Source: Clostridiales bacterium VE202-21 (lineage in GTDB: Bacteria; Bacillota; Clostridia; Lachnospirales; Lachnospiraceae). From it: a stretch of DNA of 64,000 nucleotides. Location of the stretch: the NCBI GenBank assembly GCA_000509105.1, contig BAIF02000023.1:1-64000 (forward strand), given 5' to 3'. Shown here piece by piece: positions 38,113 through 45,988 of the stretch; position 1 is the first letter of the stretch; each line of letters begins with the position of its first letter. The position numbers and the translations under genes were made by a program. Below the pieces are notes generated by a model. That model did no database searches and was not told where the DNA came from. It saw only the letters and a program-made list of their open reading frames with translations.

Positions 38113-38866
38113 TGAACAGATTGCAATAGAAGGGATCCTCGCCAATATTGAATTTTCCAGGTATGGTATTAGCCAGGTCGCGACAGCCAACAACATGGAG
38201 CAGGCGAAAGAGGTCATGCGGCAGGGTGGCGTCCAGATTGTCATGTGTGATATCGAGATGCCAAACGGCAGCGGTCTGGAGCTGATTGCCTGGATCAATG
38301 ACTGGGATCCTAAAATTGTGACACTGATTTTGAGCTGCCATACAGAGTTTCAGTTCGCCCAGGCGGCCGTCGGGCTGTCCTGCCAACAGTATCTGACTAA
38401 GCCCGCCACGTCTGAGGAACTGGACAAGGCGATTACAAGTGTCGTTTTAGAGGTTCAGAAGCGTAGTACCGATCAGAATATCCGAAAGTTCGGAGAGGAA
38501 TATATGAAGCGCCTGACTGGAGGTAGTGAGGAAGAGGTCAGCGCAGTTGAGCAGGTACATGCGTATATAATCGACCATATCGAGTTGGAGCTTTCTGTGG
38601 AGGAACTGGCTCGCAGAGTGTATCTGTCTCAGAACCACTTGAGCCGTATCTTCAAAAAGAAGTATGGGAAAACGATTGTAGAATACATAACCCAGTACCG
38701 TCTGGATCTGGCGGAGGAACTGCTGAAAAATACGAATCTTACGGTGACGGCGGTGTCTGCTAAAATAGGATATCCCAATTATGCTTACTTTACAAAGCTG
38801 TTTAAAAAGCATACCGGGTATACGCCGAGCGCATATCGGAATAAATATATGCGGTCATACAGCTGA
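38090..38866 (+). CDS. YesN-type response regulator with AraC DNA-binding domain
   Basis: This 258-residue regulator has an N-terminal receiver domain with DDE at residues 7-9, phospho-acceptor Asp54 in VMCDIEMPN and Lys104 in YLTKPA, joined by a short linker to an AraC-type double helix-turn-helix (LSVEELARRVYLSQNHLSRIF, VSAKIGYPNYAYFTKLF). It overlaps the kinase gene by 23 bases, so the two form a pair. The pair lies directly after the glycosidase operons and may have served the sugar transporter; with a broken kinase its control is doubtful. Confidence 0.9.
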   Translation: MKILIVDDEQIAIEGILANIEFSRYGISQVATANNMEQAKEVMRQGGVQIVMCDIEMPNGSGLELIAWINDWDPKIVTLILSCHTEFQFAQAAVGLSCQQYLTKPATSEELDKAITSVVLEVQKRSTDQNIRKFGEEYMKRLTGGSEEEVSAVEQVHAYIIDHIELELSVEELARRVYLSQNHLSRIFKKKYGKTIVEYITQYRLDLAEELLKNTNLTVTAVSAKIGYPNYAYFTKLFKKHTGYTPSAYRNKYMRSYS

Positions 38867-38868
38867 GT

Positions 38869-39348
38869 CCTGTTTTAGATGCAACGAATCCAGATCAGCA
38901 CAAATTTATGGAACGTGGAAGAACGCTGCTGGTAATTGGCGGCAGCATGGATGCGATTATTCCATATAATAGATTTATTGATTATTACAAAAAGGTAATA
39001 AAAGAATTGGAAGGAATAGATACAGTCCGGGAATTCTTCTGCATCTTTTTAATTTCAGGATTTGCCCATACGGTTGGCGGAAGTGGGGTTCAGGATGTTG
39101 GAATGACAGGATCGTCAGTTACACCCAGAGATCCAGAGCATGACGTGCTTTGTGCAATGGAGCAATGGGTGGAAAAAGACATTGTACCGGAACATATCTT
39201 AGGGACTAATTTTAAGATGGGGATGTCCGGTCTTCAATTTGATTATGACAGACCGGCTTACGCTTACCCTTATATTGCTGACTTTACAGGCGGTGACCCG
39301 AATCAGTCAGCAAACTATCAGTTGATGAAGGATGCAGATGCTTACTAG
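38869..39348 (+). pseudogene. C-terminal fragment of a tannase/feruloyl-esterase-family gene
   Basis: The frame is open directly after the response-regulator stop and reads LDATNPDQHKFMERGRTLL, then GGSMDAIIPYNRFIDYY and GFAHTVGGSGVQDVG. These match LDATETDLSRF, GTADPMIPY and GHMIGGPGVQD of the intact protein at 26719. It contains the Asp and His part of the triad but not the Ser part, so it is inactive. Like the intact copy it lacks Cys after the active-site His. It ends four bases inside the convergent AraC gene. Confidence 0.8.
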
Positions 39349-40085
39349 AAGACCTCCTTATAATTCTTCTTACGGAATTCAGAAGGTGACATGTTCATCC
39401 ATTTCCGGAAAATTGCGGTGAAATTACTCTGTGTTTGAAAACCCATATAGGAAGAGATATCAGATATAGAACGGTCACTGAACTTTAACAAGTTGCAGGA
39501 GATTGATATTTTCTCACGCTGTATGTAGTTATGGATGGATAATCCTGTTTCATTAGAAAACAGGCTGCATATGTAGTTCTGGGACAGACCTATGTATTCC
39601 GAAATCTCTTCCAGCGTAATTTTTTTATAGATATTGCAGCTAATATAGTTCAGTATCCGTTCTACCTGATAGGAAAGTTTGTGCTCTTTTTGTGAGTGAA
39701 CTAATTTTGCGAACATAACAGCTGATAACTGATAGATTTCGTAAAGCTCTTCCATATTTTTACAGTAGGATACTGAAAACAAGAGGGCATCGGATAGATC
39801 AAAAGCATCATCCGGGGATACTCCGCTGTCAATTGCTGTCCTTGAAAAAAGAGCGATTGCAGATACGATAAGATAGGAATACTGCACCAAGGTAGTCGAG
39901 GCCATAAGTCCGAGATTGACATTGATTTTAGCAAAGGGGGCAGTATGGATTTCATCATACTTCCCCTGTCGGATTTTATCCATCAGAGTATGTTCTACCT
40001 CCATTGGAATACGGCGGAAATCGTTTTCTGAATTTTTTAATTTTGCCACTGTAATTAGATTAATAATATCTTTTTCTGTAGTCAT
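39345..40085 (-). CDS. AraC-family transcriptional regulator (paralogue of 16103-16843)
   Basis: This 246-residue regulator has the same length and domain plan as the regulator at 16103-16843, with about two thirds of residues the same by eye and near-identical recognition helices (SISDISSYMGFQTQSNF followed by F-x-KW). The non-cupin N-terminal domain is likewise shared. The pair probably arose by duplication and may bind similar sites. It is convergent with the tannase fragment, with 3' ends overlapping by four bases. Confidence 0.9.
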   Translation of the reverse strand: MTTEKDIINLITVAKLKNSENDFRRIPMEVEHTLMDKIRQGKYDEIHTAPFAKINVNLGLMASTTLVQYSYLIVSAIALFSRTAIDSGVSPDDAFDLSDALLFSVSYCKNMEELYEIYQLSAVMFAKLVHSQKEHKLSYQVERILNYISCNIYKKITLEEISEYIGLSQNYICSLFSNETGLSIHNYIQREKISISCNLLKFSDRSISDISSYMGFQTQSNFTAIFRKWMNMSPSEFRKKNYKEVF

Positions 40086-40145
40086 ACTTTAAAACCTCCT
40101 TTATTGTGTGAGTGAGGGCAATATAATAAAAAGAAATTAAGATTT

Positions 40146-41072
40146 TTATGTAGAAATCAGTTTTTGAACAATAAAAGCCGCCTGACCCAATGTATAACGC
40201 TTCTGTATATTATCAGTGGGGAGAGCTGCACCAATCAGGTGCGGCTTTTCCTGCTTTTTTCTATATTCTTTTACGCTGCACCCGAGTTTTTTTATAAACA
40301 TCTGATTCAAATACCGGCTGCTGGAGAATCCTGTCTCAAGGCAGATATCTAAGATAGGCAAATCAGATTTGTCAACCAGCTGGTAAGCGTGCTCAAACCG
40401 GATGTTATTAAGATATTCCTGAAAGGAAATCCCAAGCATCTGTGTGATGAAATGCGAAGCATGATAGGTTGTAATATTTTCCAAACTGGCAATATTCTGC
40501 AAAGAAATATGTTCCATATAGTGTTCCGAGATATAGTCTGTAATCCGGTTCAGGCGTCTGGAGTTGTTTTTTGCGGTGGCGGATTCCTTTTCACTTGTAA
40601 TCGTATAATTCATGCATGTTAATAGCTGGTATATCGCATCCAGAACCAGACTGGAACACTTAATAGCATTGTGGGAGGATGAAGAAAAATATAAAACGGC
40701 ACAGGAAAGGAGCGTCTGGTACAGGTTGTCATGAAGTGCCCCAATTCGTATAATGCTGTTATCCAGACGAAGTAAACCAAGCTGATAATCGATTCTGCGG
40801 TAAAAATCAGGATGAATCTGAAATGCCAGTATCTTGTTCTGGCCGTCCTTATTTAAAAAAGAATGAATCTGATACCTATTTATGATATAAATGTCCCCTG
40901 CATGCAGTTCAAATTGCTTAAACTCTGTGAAGAGGGTAAGCGCTCCATCTAAAAGTATACCAATTTCCAGATCGCCGTGCCCATGCGGACTGCGTGCTGT
41001 CATATCAACCAGAAAGATTTCCAGAAAGTTCATCGTTGTATGATGCACAATTTCAAATTCTTCTTTTCGCAT
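40146..41072 (-). CDS. AraC-family regulator with cupin sensor domain
   Basis: This 308-residue protein has an N-terminal cupin (SPHGHGDLEIGILLDGALTL, then HAGDIYIINRYQIHSF) that typically binds a sugar, and a C-terminal AraC double helix-turn-helix (ISLQNIASLENITTYHASHF, LDICLETGFSSSRYLNQMF). It is divergent from the isomerase-kinase-aldolase operon, with a ~200-base gap holding a palindrome, and is the natural regulator for that operon. Confidence 0.9.
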   Translation of the reverse strand: MRKEEFEIVHHTTMNFLEIFLVDMTARSPHGHGDLEIGILLDGALTLFTEFKQFELHAGDIYIINRYQIHSFLNKDGQNKILAFQIHPDFYRRIDYQLGLLRLDNSIIRIGALHDNLYQTLLSCAVLYFSSSSHNAIKCSSLVLDAIYQLLTCMNYTITSEKESATAKNNSRRLNRITDYISEHYMEHISLQNIASLENITTYHASHFITQMLGISFQEYLNNIRFEHAYQLVDKSDLPILDICLETGFSSSRYLNQMFIKKLGCSVKEYRKKQEKPHLIGAALPTDNIQKRYTLGQAAFIVQKLIST

Positions 41073-41175
41073 GTCGTCATTCTCCCTAAAATAGATTTGC
41101 TTTTATGATACACCACACAAGAGCAATAAACAACAAAAAAAATCGCAACATTATCATTTTTCTGCCCGAAGTTTC

Positions 41176-41218
41176 TGGTATAAATAAAACATAACAGATA
41201 AGCGGAATACGGTATTCC
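41176..41218 (+). promoter_or_regulatory. Extended -10 promoter and 15-bp palindrome before the isomerase gene
   Basis: TGG-TATAAA at 41176-41184 fits an extended -10. GGAATAC-G-GTATTCC at 41204-41218 is a perfect palindrome just downstream of the expected start point, a good position for a repressor operator. A second related half (GAGAATACC) follows at about 41231. Confidence 0.55.
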
Positions 41219-41278
41219 TGCAAAAAAACTGAGAATACCGTGACAGCCGATTTTTATGAAAGAAAGGAAAAGATTATT

Positions 41279-42313
41279 ATGACAAAATTCAAATTTTCAG
41301 TAGGTCCTTGGAATGTACATACTGGAGCAGATTCTTACGGACCTGCAACAAGAAAGGACATTCCTGTAGAAGAGAAGTACAAAAAGTTCGCAGAAATGGG
41401 ATTTTCTGCAGTGCAGTTCCACGATGACGATGCAGTGCCGAACATCAATGACTATACGGAAGAGGAAATCAAAGAGAAGGCCCGTGAACTGAAAAAGACA
41501 CTGGACAAGTACAACCTCAAGGCAGAATTTGTTGCACCACGTCTCTGGATGGATGAACACACACAGGACGGCGGATTCATGAGTACATCTGAAAAAGACC
41601 GGGAGTATGCGATGTGGAGAGCTTACCGCTCTATTGATATTGCCAATGAACTTGGCTGTGACATGGTTGTACTCTGGCTTGCGAGAGAGGGAACGCTTTG
41701 TGCGGAGTCAAAATCTCCTGTCTGGGCTACAAAGATGCTTGTCGAGGCGATCAATAAGATGTTGAAATATGATTCGAAGATCCGCGTATGCATTGAGCCG
41801 AAGCCAAATGAGCCGATTGACAGGAGTATCTGCGGAACAATGGGACATGTCATGGCAGTTTCAGCTGCGACAGTCGATCCGTCACGTGTAGGCGGCAATC
41901 TGGAGAGCGCACATGCAATTCTGGCAGGCTTGGATCCGGCCAACGAAATTGGATTTGCCCTGGCAATGGGAAAACTGATGACCGTGCACCTAAATGACCA
42001 GAATGGAATCCGTTATGACCAAGATAAATCTTTTGGTGTGGAGAACTTGCGCGCCGCATTCAATCAGGTAAAAGTCCTGAAGGAAAACGGATATGGCGAG
42101 AATGGAGAATATGTCGGCCTTGATGTGAAAGCAATGAGGACGACAACGGATGAGGACAGTTTCAAGCATCTGGAAAACAGCCTAAAGATTTTCAAGGCTT
42201 TGGAAGAAAAAGTGGATAAGTTTGATTATAATTTCCAGAAAAAATGTGTTGAAACCAGGGATTTTGAGGCACTGGAAATGTATGTGATGAATCTTCTGAT
42301 GGGAATCGAATAA
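41279..42313 (+). CDS. Xylose-isomerase-like TIM-barrel protein
   Basis: The product is 344 residues from ATG 41279, which has AGAAAGGAA upstream; the GTG at 41240 has none. Metal and substrate residues of the family are present: FHDDD near residue 40, EPKPNEP with Glu and Lys, MTVHLNDQNG and GLDVKAMR. The length and the EPKPNEP/HLNDQ pattern fit the shorter, actinobacterial-type xylose isomerases rather than the ~440-residue Firmicutes type. It converts an aldose to its ketose; with the kinase and aldolase downstream it starts a three-step route. The true sugar is uncertain. Confidence 0.82.
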   Translation: MTKFKFSVGPWNVHTGADSYGPATRKDIPVEEKYKKFAEMGFSAVQFHDDDAVPNINDYTEEEIKEKARELKKTLDKYNLKAEFVAPRLWMDEHTQDGGFMSTSEKDREYAMWRAYRSIDIANELGCDMVVLWLAREGTLCAESKSPVWATKMLVEAINKMLKYDSKIRVCIEPKPNEPIDRSICGTMGHVMAVSAATVDPSRVGGNLESAHAILAGLDPANEIGFALAMGKLMTVHLNDQNGIRYDQDKSFGVENLRAAFNQVKVLKENGYGENGEYVGLDVKAMRTTTDEDSFKHLENSLKIFKALEEKVDKFDYNFQKKCVETRDFEALEMYVMNLLMGIE

Positions 42314-42385
42314 GTGTTGGAGCGGAAAACAGGGAGATCAGAAGATCTCCCATTTTCGATATCAGAAAAATTACAGGAGGCAGCT

Positions 42386-43525
42386 ATGAAGAAAAAAGTG
42401 ATCGTAGCCGGACATATTTGTCTGGATATCACACCAGTATTCCCGGATAAAAAGATGACCCAGTTAAGCGAGATTCTTTCCCCGGGAAGGCTGATACAGA
42501 TGGGGCAGGCGGACGTGCACACAGGCGGGGCCGTGGCCAATACCGGACTGGCAATGAAAATTCTCGGTGCGGATGTTACTTTAATGGGTAAAATCGGTAA
42601 AGAGACGTTTGGCGATATGGTATGTAATATATTAAGGCAGTATGATGCAGAAGAGGGAATGCTTCTATCGGACAGGGAATCTACATCCTATTCTGTAATT
42701 CTGGCAGTTCCGGGGATTGACCGTATCTTTCTGCATAATCCGGGAGCAAACCATTCGTTCCGAGCATCTGATATTCCACAGAAAGCCATGGAAGAAGCGG
42801 CATTGTTTCACTTTGGATATCCTCCGCTGATGAAATCCATGTATGAACATGACGGAGAGGAATTGGTGGAAATCATGAAGCGGGCAAAGACGGCAGGTGC
42901 AGCAACTTCCCTTGATATGGCGGCAGTAGACCCGGATGCCGAAGCGGGCACGGCGAACTGGGAGAAGATTCTGGAGCGTGTCATGCCTTACGTGGACTTT
43001 TTTGTGCCTAGCGTGGAAGAACTCTGCTATATGCTGGATAAGAAACGGTACGAAGAGTGGCAGGAGCGGGCCGGAGGAACGGATATGACGGAAATCCTGA
43101 ACATTGAGAGGGATGTTAAGCCCCTCGGAAAGCAATGTATGGAATTTGGAGCAAAGGTTCTTTTAATTAAATGTGGCGCACCCGGAATGTATTATAAAAC
43201 AGCAGACAGGCGGACTCTAATGAATATAGGAAGCCGGGTCGGACTGGATCTAAACAGCTGGGCAGACAGAGAGGGATTCGAGAAGAGCTATGTTCCGGAG
43301 CGTATTCATTCCGGGACCGGGGCAGGAGATACAAGCATTGCGGTGTTTCTGACTGCTATGTTGGAAGGGTATCCACTAGAGAAGACTCTTCAGCTTTCCG
43401 CGGCGACAGGCGCGTCCTGTGTAGCTTCTTATGATGCATTGAGCGGGCTGAAATCTATTGACGAACTGGAAAAGAAAATCAATGCAGGCTGGTGTAAAAA
43501 CAAGTCGAATATAAAAGAACAATAA
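42386..43525 (+). CDS. PfkB-family sugar kinase
   Basis: The product is 379 residues from ATG 42386, which follows ACAGGAGG. The N-terminal signature is GGAVANTGLAMKILG and the C-terminal PfkB motif with the anion-hole and catalytic Asp is HSGTGAGDTSIAVF. It is a ribokinase-type enzyme that uses ATP to phosphorylate a ketose, here expected to be the product of the upstream isomerase. Residues ~225-250 (CYMLDKKRYEEWQERAGG) form an insertion not seen in the shortest relatives. Confidence 0.87.
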   Translation: MKKKVIVAGHICLDITPVFPDKKMTQLSEILSPGRLIQMGQADVHTGGAVANTGLAMKILGADVTLMGKIGKETFGDMVCNILRQYDAEEGMLLSDRESTSYSVILAVPGIDRIFLHNPGANHSFRASDIPQKAMEEAALFHFGYPPLMKSMYEHDGEELVEIMKRAKTAGAATSLDMAAVDPDAEAGTANWEKILERVMPYVDFFVPSVEELCYMLDKKRYEEWQERAGGTDMTEILNIERDVKPLGKQCMEFGAKVLLIKCGAPGMYYKTADRRTLMNIGSRVGLDLNSWADREGFEKSYVPERIHSGTGAGDTSIAVFLTAMLEGYPLEKTLQLSAATGASCVASYDALSGLKSIDELEKKINAGWCKNKSNIKEQ

Positions 43526-43559
43526 ATGTGTACATAAAAAGAAAATCAGGAGGCAGAAT

Positions 43560-44504
43560 ATGTTAGTAAATTTGAATGAAGTATTGATTCCAGCGAGGAG
43601 GAATCATTATGCAGTAGGATTATTTAATGCGGTAAATCTGGAACTTGCAAGAGGAATTATCAGTGCGGCAGAAAGTACAGGTTCCCCTGTCATCATGGGC
43701 ACGGCGGAAGTGCTGTTCCCTTACGGGCCTCTGGAGGAGTTATCTTATTACCTGATTCCGATGGCTAAGAAGGCGAATGTGCCGGTTGTGATCCATTTGG
43801 ATCACGGCCTGAATAAAGAAACCTGTCTGAAAGCACTGGAATTGGGATTTTCATCTATTATGTATGACTGCTCTACAGATTCCTATGAGGAGAATGTAAG
43901 AAAAGTAAAAGAAATGGCAGATATCGCCCACTCTTATGGCGCAACAATAGAGGGGGAACTCGGGCATGTAGGGGATAATGAAGGTTCGGCAGAGGGAAAT
44001 TCGCATATGACGGATCCGAAGCAGTTCTATACGGAGCCGGACATGGCAAAAGATTATGTGGAAAAGACAAAAGTAGATGCATTGGCGATTGCAGTGGGAA
44101 ATGCGCATGGAGCATACAAACTGCCGCCTAAATTAGATTTTGAAAGAATCCGGACCATTGCAAAAACTGTGGATGTCCCGCTGGTATTGCACGGGGGATC
44201 CGGTCTTACGGATTCTGATTTCAGGCAGGCTATCTCGGAAGGAATTAGTAAGGTAAATATTTTTACAGATATCAATATAGCTGCGGTAGAGGCAGAGTTT
44301 AAAAAGTTCAGTGATATGAATAAAGGGATTATTGACTTAATTCCTGCAGCTGTGGAAGCGGTAAATCAGGAAACCATGAAGAAGATGAAGCTGTTCAGCA
44401 GCGACAGAAAAGCCGGATATACATATTATAACGAGAAAATGAATGTAGAACGTTTGGTTCAGGTAGTCACAAATGAAGTGAAACGGCATATGGTAAAGCC
44501 GTAA
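43560..44504 (+). CDS. Class II fructose/tagatose-bisphosphate-type aldolase
   Basis: This 314-residue zinc aldolase has HLDHG with the catalytic Asp and first His, GELGHVGDNEG, the zinc His in NAHGAYK and LHGGSGLTD, and the phosphate-binding INIFTDIN-type segment (VNIFTDINIAA). It cleaves a ketose phosphate to dihydroxyacetone phosphate and an aldehyde. Being downstream of a kinase it may act on a ketose-1-phosphate or a bisphosphate. Ribosome site AGGAGG. A terminator follows at 44685. Confidence 0.88.
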   Translation: MLVNLNEVLIPARRNHYAVGLFNAVNLELARGIISAAESTGSPVIMGTAEVLFPYGPLEELSYYLIPMAKKANVPVVIHLDHGLNKETCLKALELGFSSIMYDCSTDSYEENVRKVKEMADIAHSYGATIEGELGHVGDNEGSAEGNSHMTDPKQFYTEPDMAKDYVEKTKVDALAIAVGNAHGAYKLPPKLDFERIRTIAKTVDVPLVLHGGSGLTDSDFRQAISEGISKVNIFTDINIAAVEAEFKKFSDMNKGIIDLIPAAVEAVNQETMKKMKLFSSDRKAGYTYYNEKMNVERLVQVVTNEVKRHMVKP

Positions 44505-44985
44505 ATAAACTGAAGGGGTATCTCTTTATATGGTTTGTGATTTATCTATATATGTAATAATGCTATTTTGTATAATACATTTTTAGCGTAGAAGATTTAC
44601 TTAATGTGCCTTTTATACAAAGCAAACGATCTCTTTATCTATATTTTTTATATTAGTTGACGCCGATAGCGGGGATAAATTCGTAAACAGACTTAACCGA
44701 TTTGTGGTTAGGTCTGTTTTTTTAGATATGTGACATTTAATCAATAGACAATTTAAAAGGAGGGAAATGCCCAGAGTACAAAGGAGTAGTATATTTGAAG
44801 GAAGGCTCTAAAGATAAGATAAAATCAAATAAAAGCCTAAAGGGTGCAGCAATTCAGCAATGGATTTCTGCACTATTTTTTTCGACAAATTTCAACAATA
44901 TTTTACATTTTATCAAGCATAAAGCCAGACCACCACCGCACTTCGAATTGATTTCTAACAAATTTCAAATCGGAGGTAAGAAGGA
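44505..44985. other. Intergenic boundary between sugar operon and mobile DNA
   Basis: The first 170 bases are AT-rich and featureless, then comes a terminator at 44685-44723. Beyond it there are strong ribosome-site-like stretches (AAGGAGGG at 44757 and AAGGAG at 44781). A TTG-initiated frame at 44795-45082 follows the second but overlaps the sigma-like gene out of phase and has a low-complexity Lys-rich tail, so I do not call it. Confidence 0.5.
44685..44723 (+). terminator. Rho-independent terminator after the aldolase gene
   Basis: AACAGACTTAACC and GGTTAGGTCTGTT form a 13-bp stem with one G-T pair around GATTTGT, followed by TTTTTT. Confidence 0.85.
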
Positions 44986-45417
44986 ATGGCTTATAACAAA
45001 GCAAAAGAAGAAAAAGAATGGAAACGCTGGAAAGAAAATGAAGAAAAGAAATTACGGGAGCTGGGAATGGATGAAGAATTAATTCAGCAACTTCGTCAGA
45101 GGGATTGGGAAGAATTTAAGGAAGAACGCAGATACAGGGAACATCAGACTCCCTATCCAGATTACTGGAATTTACACCCGTTTGTGATAAAAGAACCGGA
45201 AATAGAAGGAGTCCAATCTCTGCTCCAGTCCATCGAGAATGAACAACTGTTACATATTCTGTCGCAGGCAGACCGGACTACACTTCAGGTACTCCTTTTA
45301 AAAATGATGGGCTATTCCTTCCGGGAAATAGCAGAAAAACTGGGAGTACCAGAACAAACCATTTATACCAAAGTCAATCGACTGAGAAAAAAACTAAAAA
45401 AAGTTTTGGAAAAGTGA
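44986..45417 (+). CDS. Sigma-70 region-4-like DNA-binding protein of mobile DNA
   Basis: In this 143-residue protein the N-terminal half is highly charged and helical (KEEKEWKRWKENEEKK). The C-terminal half is a helix-turn-helix of the sigma region 4 type (TTLQVLLLKMMGYSFREIAEKLGV, then QTIYTKVNRLRKKL). It lacks regions 2 and 3, so it is not a full sigma factor. Proteins of this kind are frequent in conjugative elements of Clostridia, where they are thought to steer element transcription. Ribosome site GGAGGTAAGAAGG. Confidence 0.82.
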   Translation: MAYNKAKEEKEWKRWKENEEKKLRELGMDEELIQQLRQRDWEEFKEERRYREHQTPYPDYWNLHPFVIKEPEIEGVQSLLQSIENEQLLHILSQADRTTLQVLLLKMMGYSFREIAEKLGVPEQTIYTKVNRLRKKLKKVLEK

Positions 45418-45988
45418 ATAATTTTGAACCATCTCATCGGCTATATAGTAGAGGGAAAATCTCTCGCCTGCTCTTTGACAACCAAATATCAGCATTACAG
45501 GTACGTTCCCGGAAGTAGTAGCGTGGAGGAGTAAGCGCCAGGACAGACGGAACCGCTATTGCATTCAGAAAAGTGGACAGTCAGGAGAGAACATTCTGAC
45601 AGCAGTTTAAGAGAATGCAGTGCCGGCTTCGTTTCGAGCGACCACTTATATCTGAAATAAAGCCGTGGCAGGCTTTTCGCCATAATCACTGAGGGGGGAT
45701 AATGATACGTTTACTTGCCAAAGAGCAGAAGATGGACTTTGGGTTGTAATCAGCAAGACCTTTAGAATATCTGCGAACGGCATCCGCCAGATGCCTGCCT
45801 GTAATGTTCCCCGCCGTGGAAATGCATGGCAGGATGCCGGGGATGCGAGGTCAAATACGGTGCCGAGAGTAAACAAAACAAATAGAAATCAATAGAAGTG
45901 TGTCGTTGATATCAGATACATGCGGCTGTGGGGATTCCCATAGCCGTATTGATGTGGTATTAACGGCATACGAAGAAAAGGAATTGCC
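45418..45988. other. 571-base gap with structured sequence and a start-less open frame
   Basis: GC-richer than its surroundings. An open frame at 45689-45895 reads FTCQRAEDGLWVVISKTF, NGIRQMPACNVPRRGNAW with protein-like composition but no ATG/GTG/TTG start. A strong GAGGGGGG followed by ATG 45702 opens another frame of only 15 codons that overlaps it, so a -1 shift would join the two. A 10-bp hairpin (CGGCTGTGGG/CCCATAGCCG) lies at 45923-45946, shortly before the helicase gene. No known RNA family is recognised. Confidence 0.4.

Noticed and set aside
44795-45082. TTG-started 95-codon frame with AAGGAG upstream
   Set aside because: It overlaps the sigma-like gene out of phase by almost 100 bases and its tail is low-complexity Lys-rich sequence created by that overlap; the real starts here are uncertain but this frame is not convincing.
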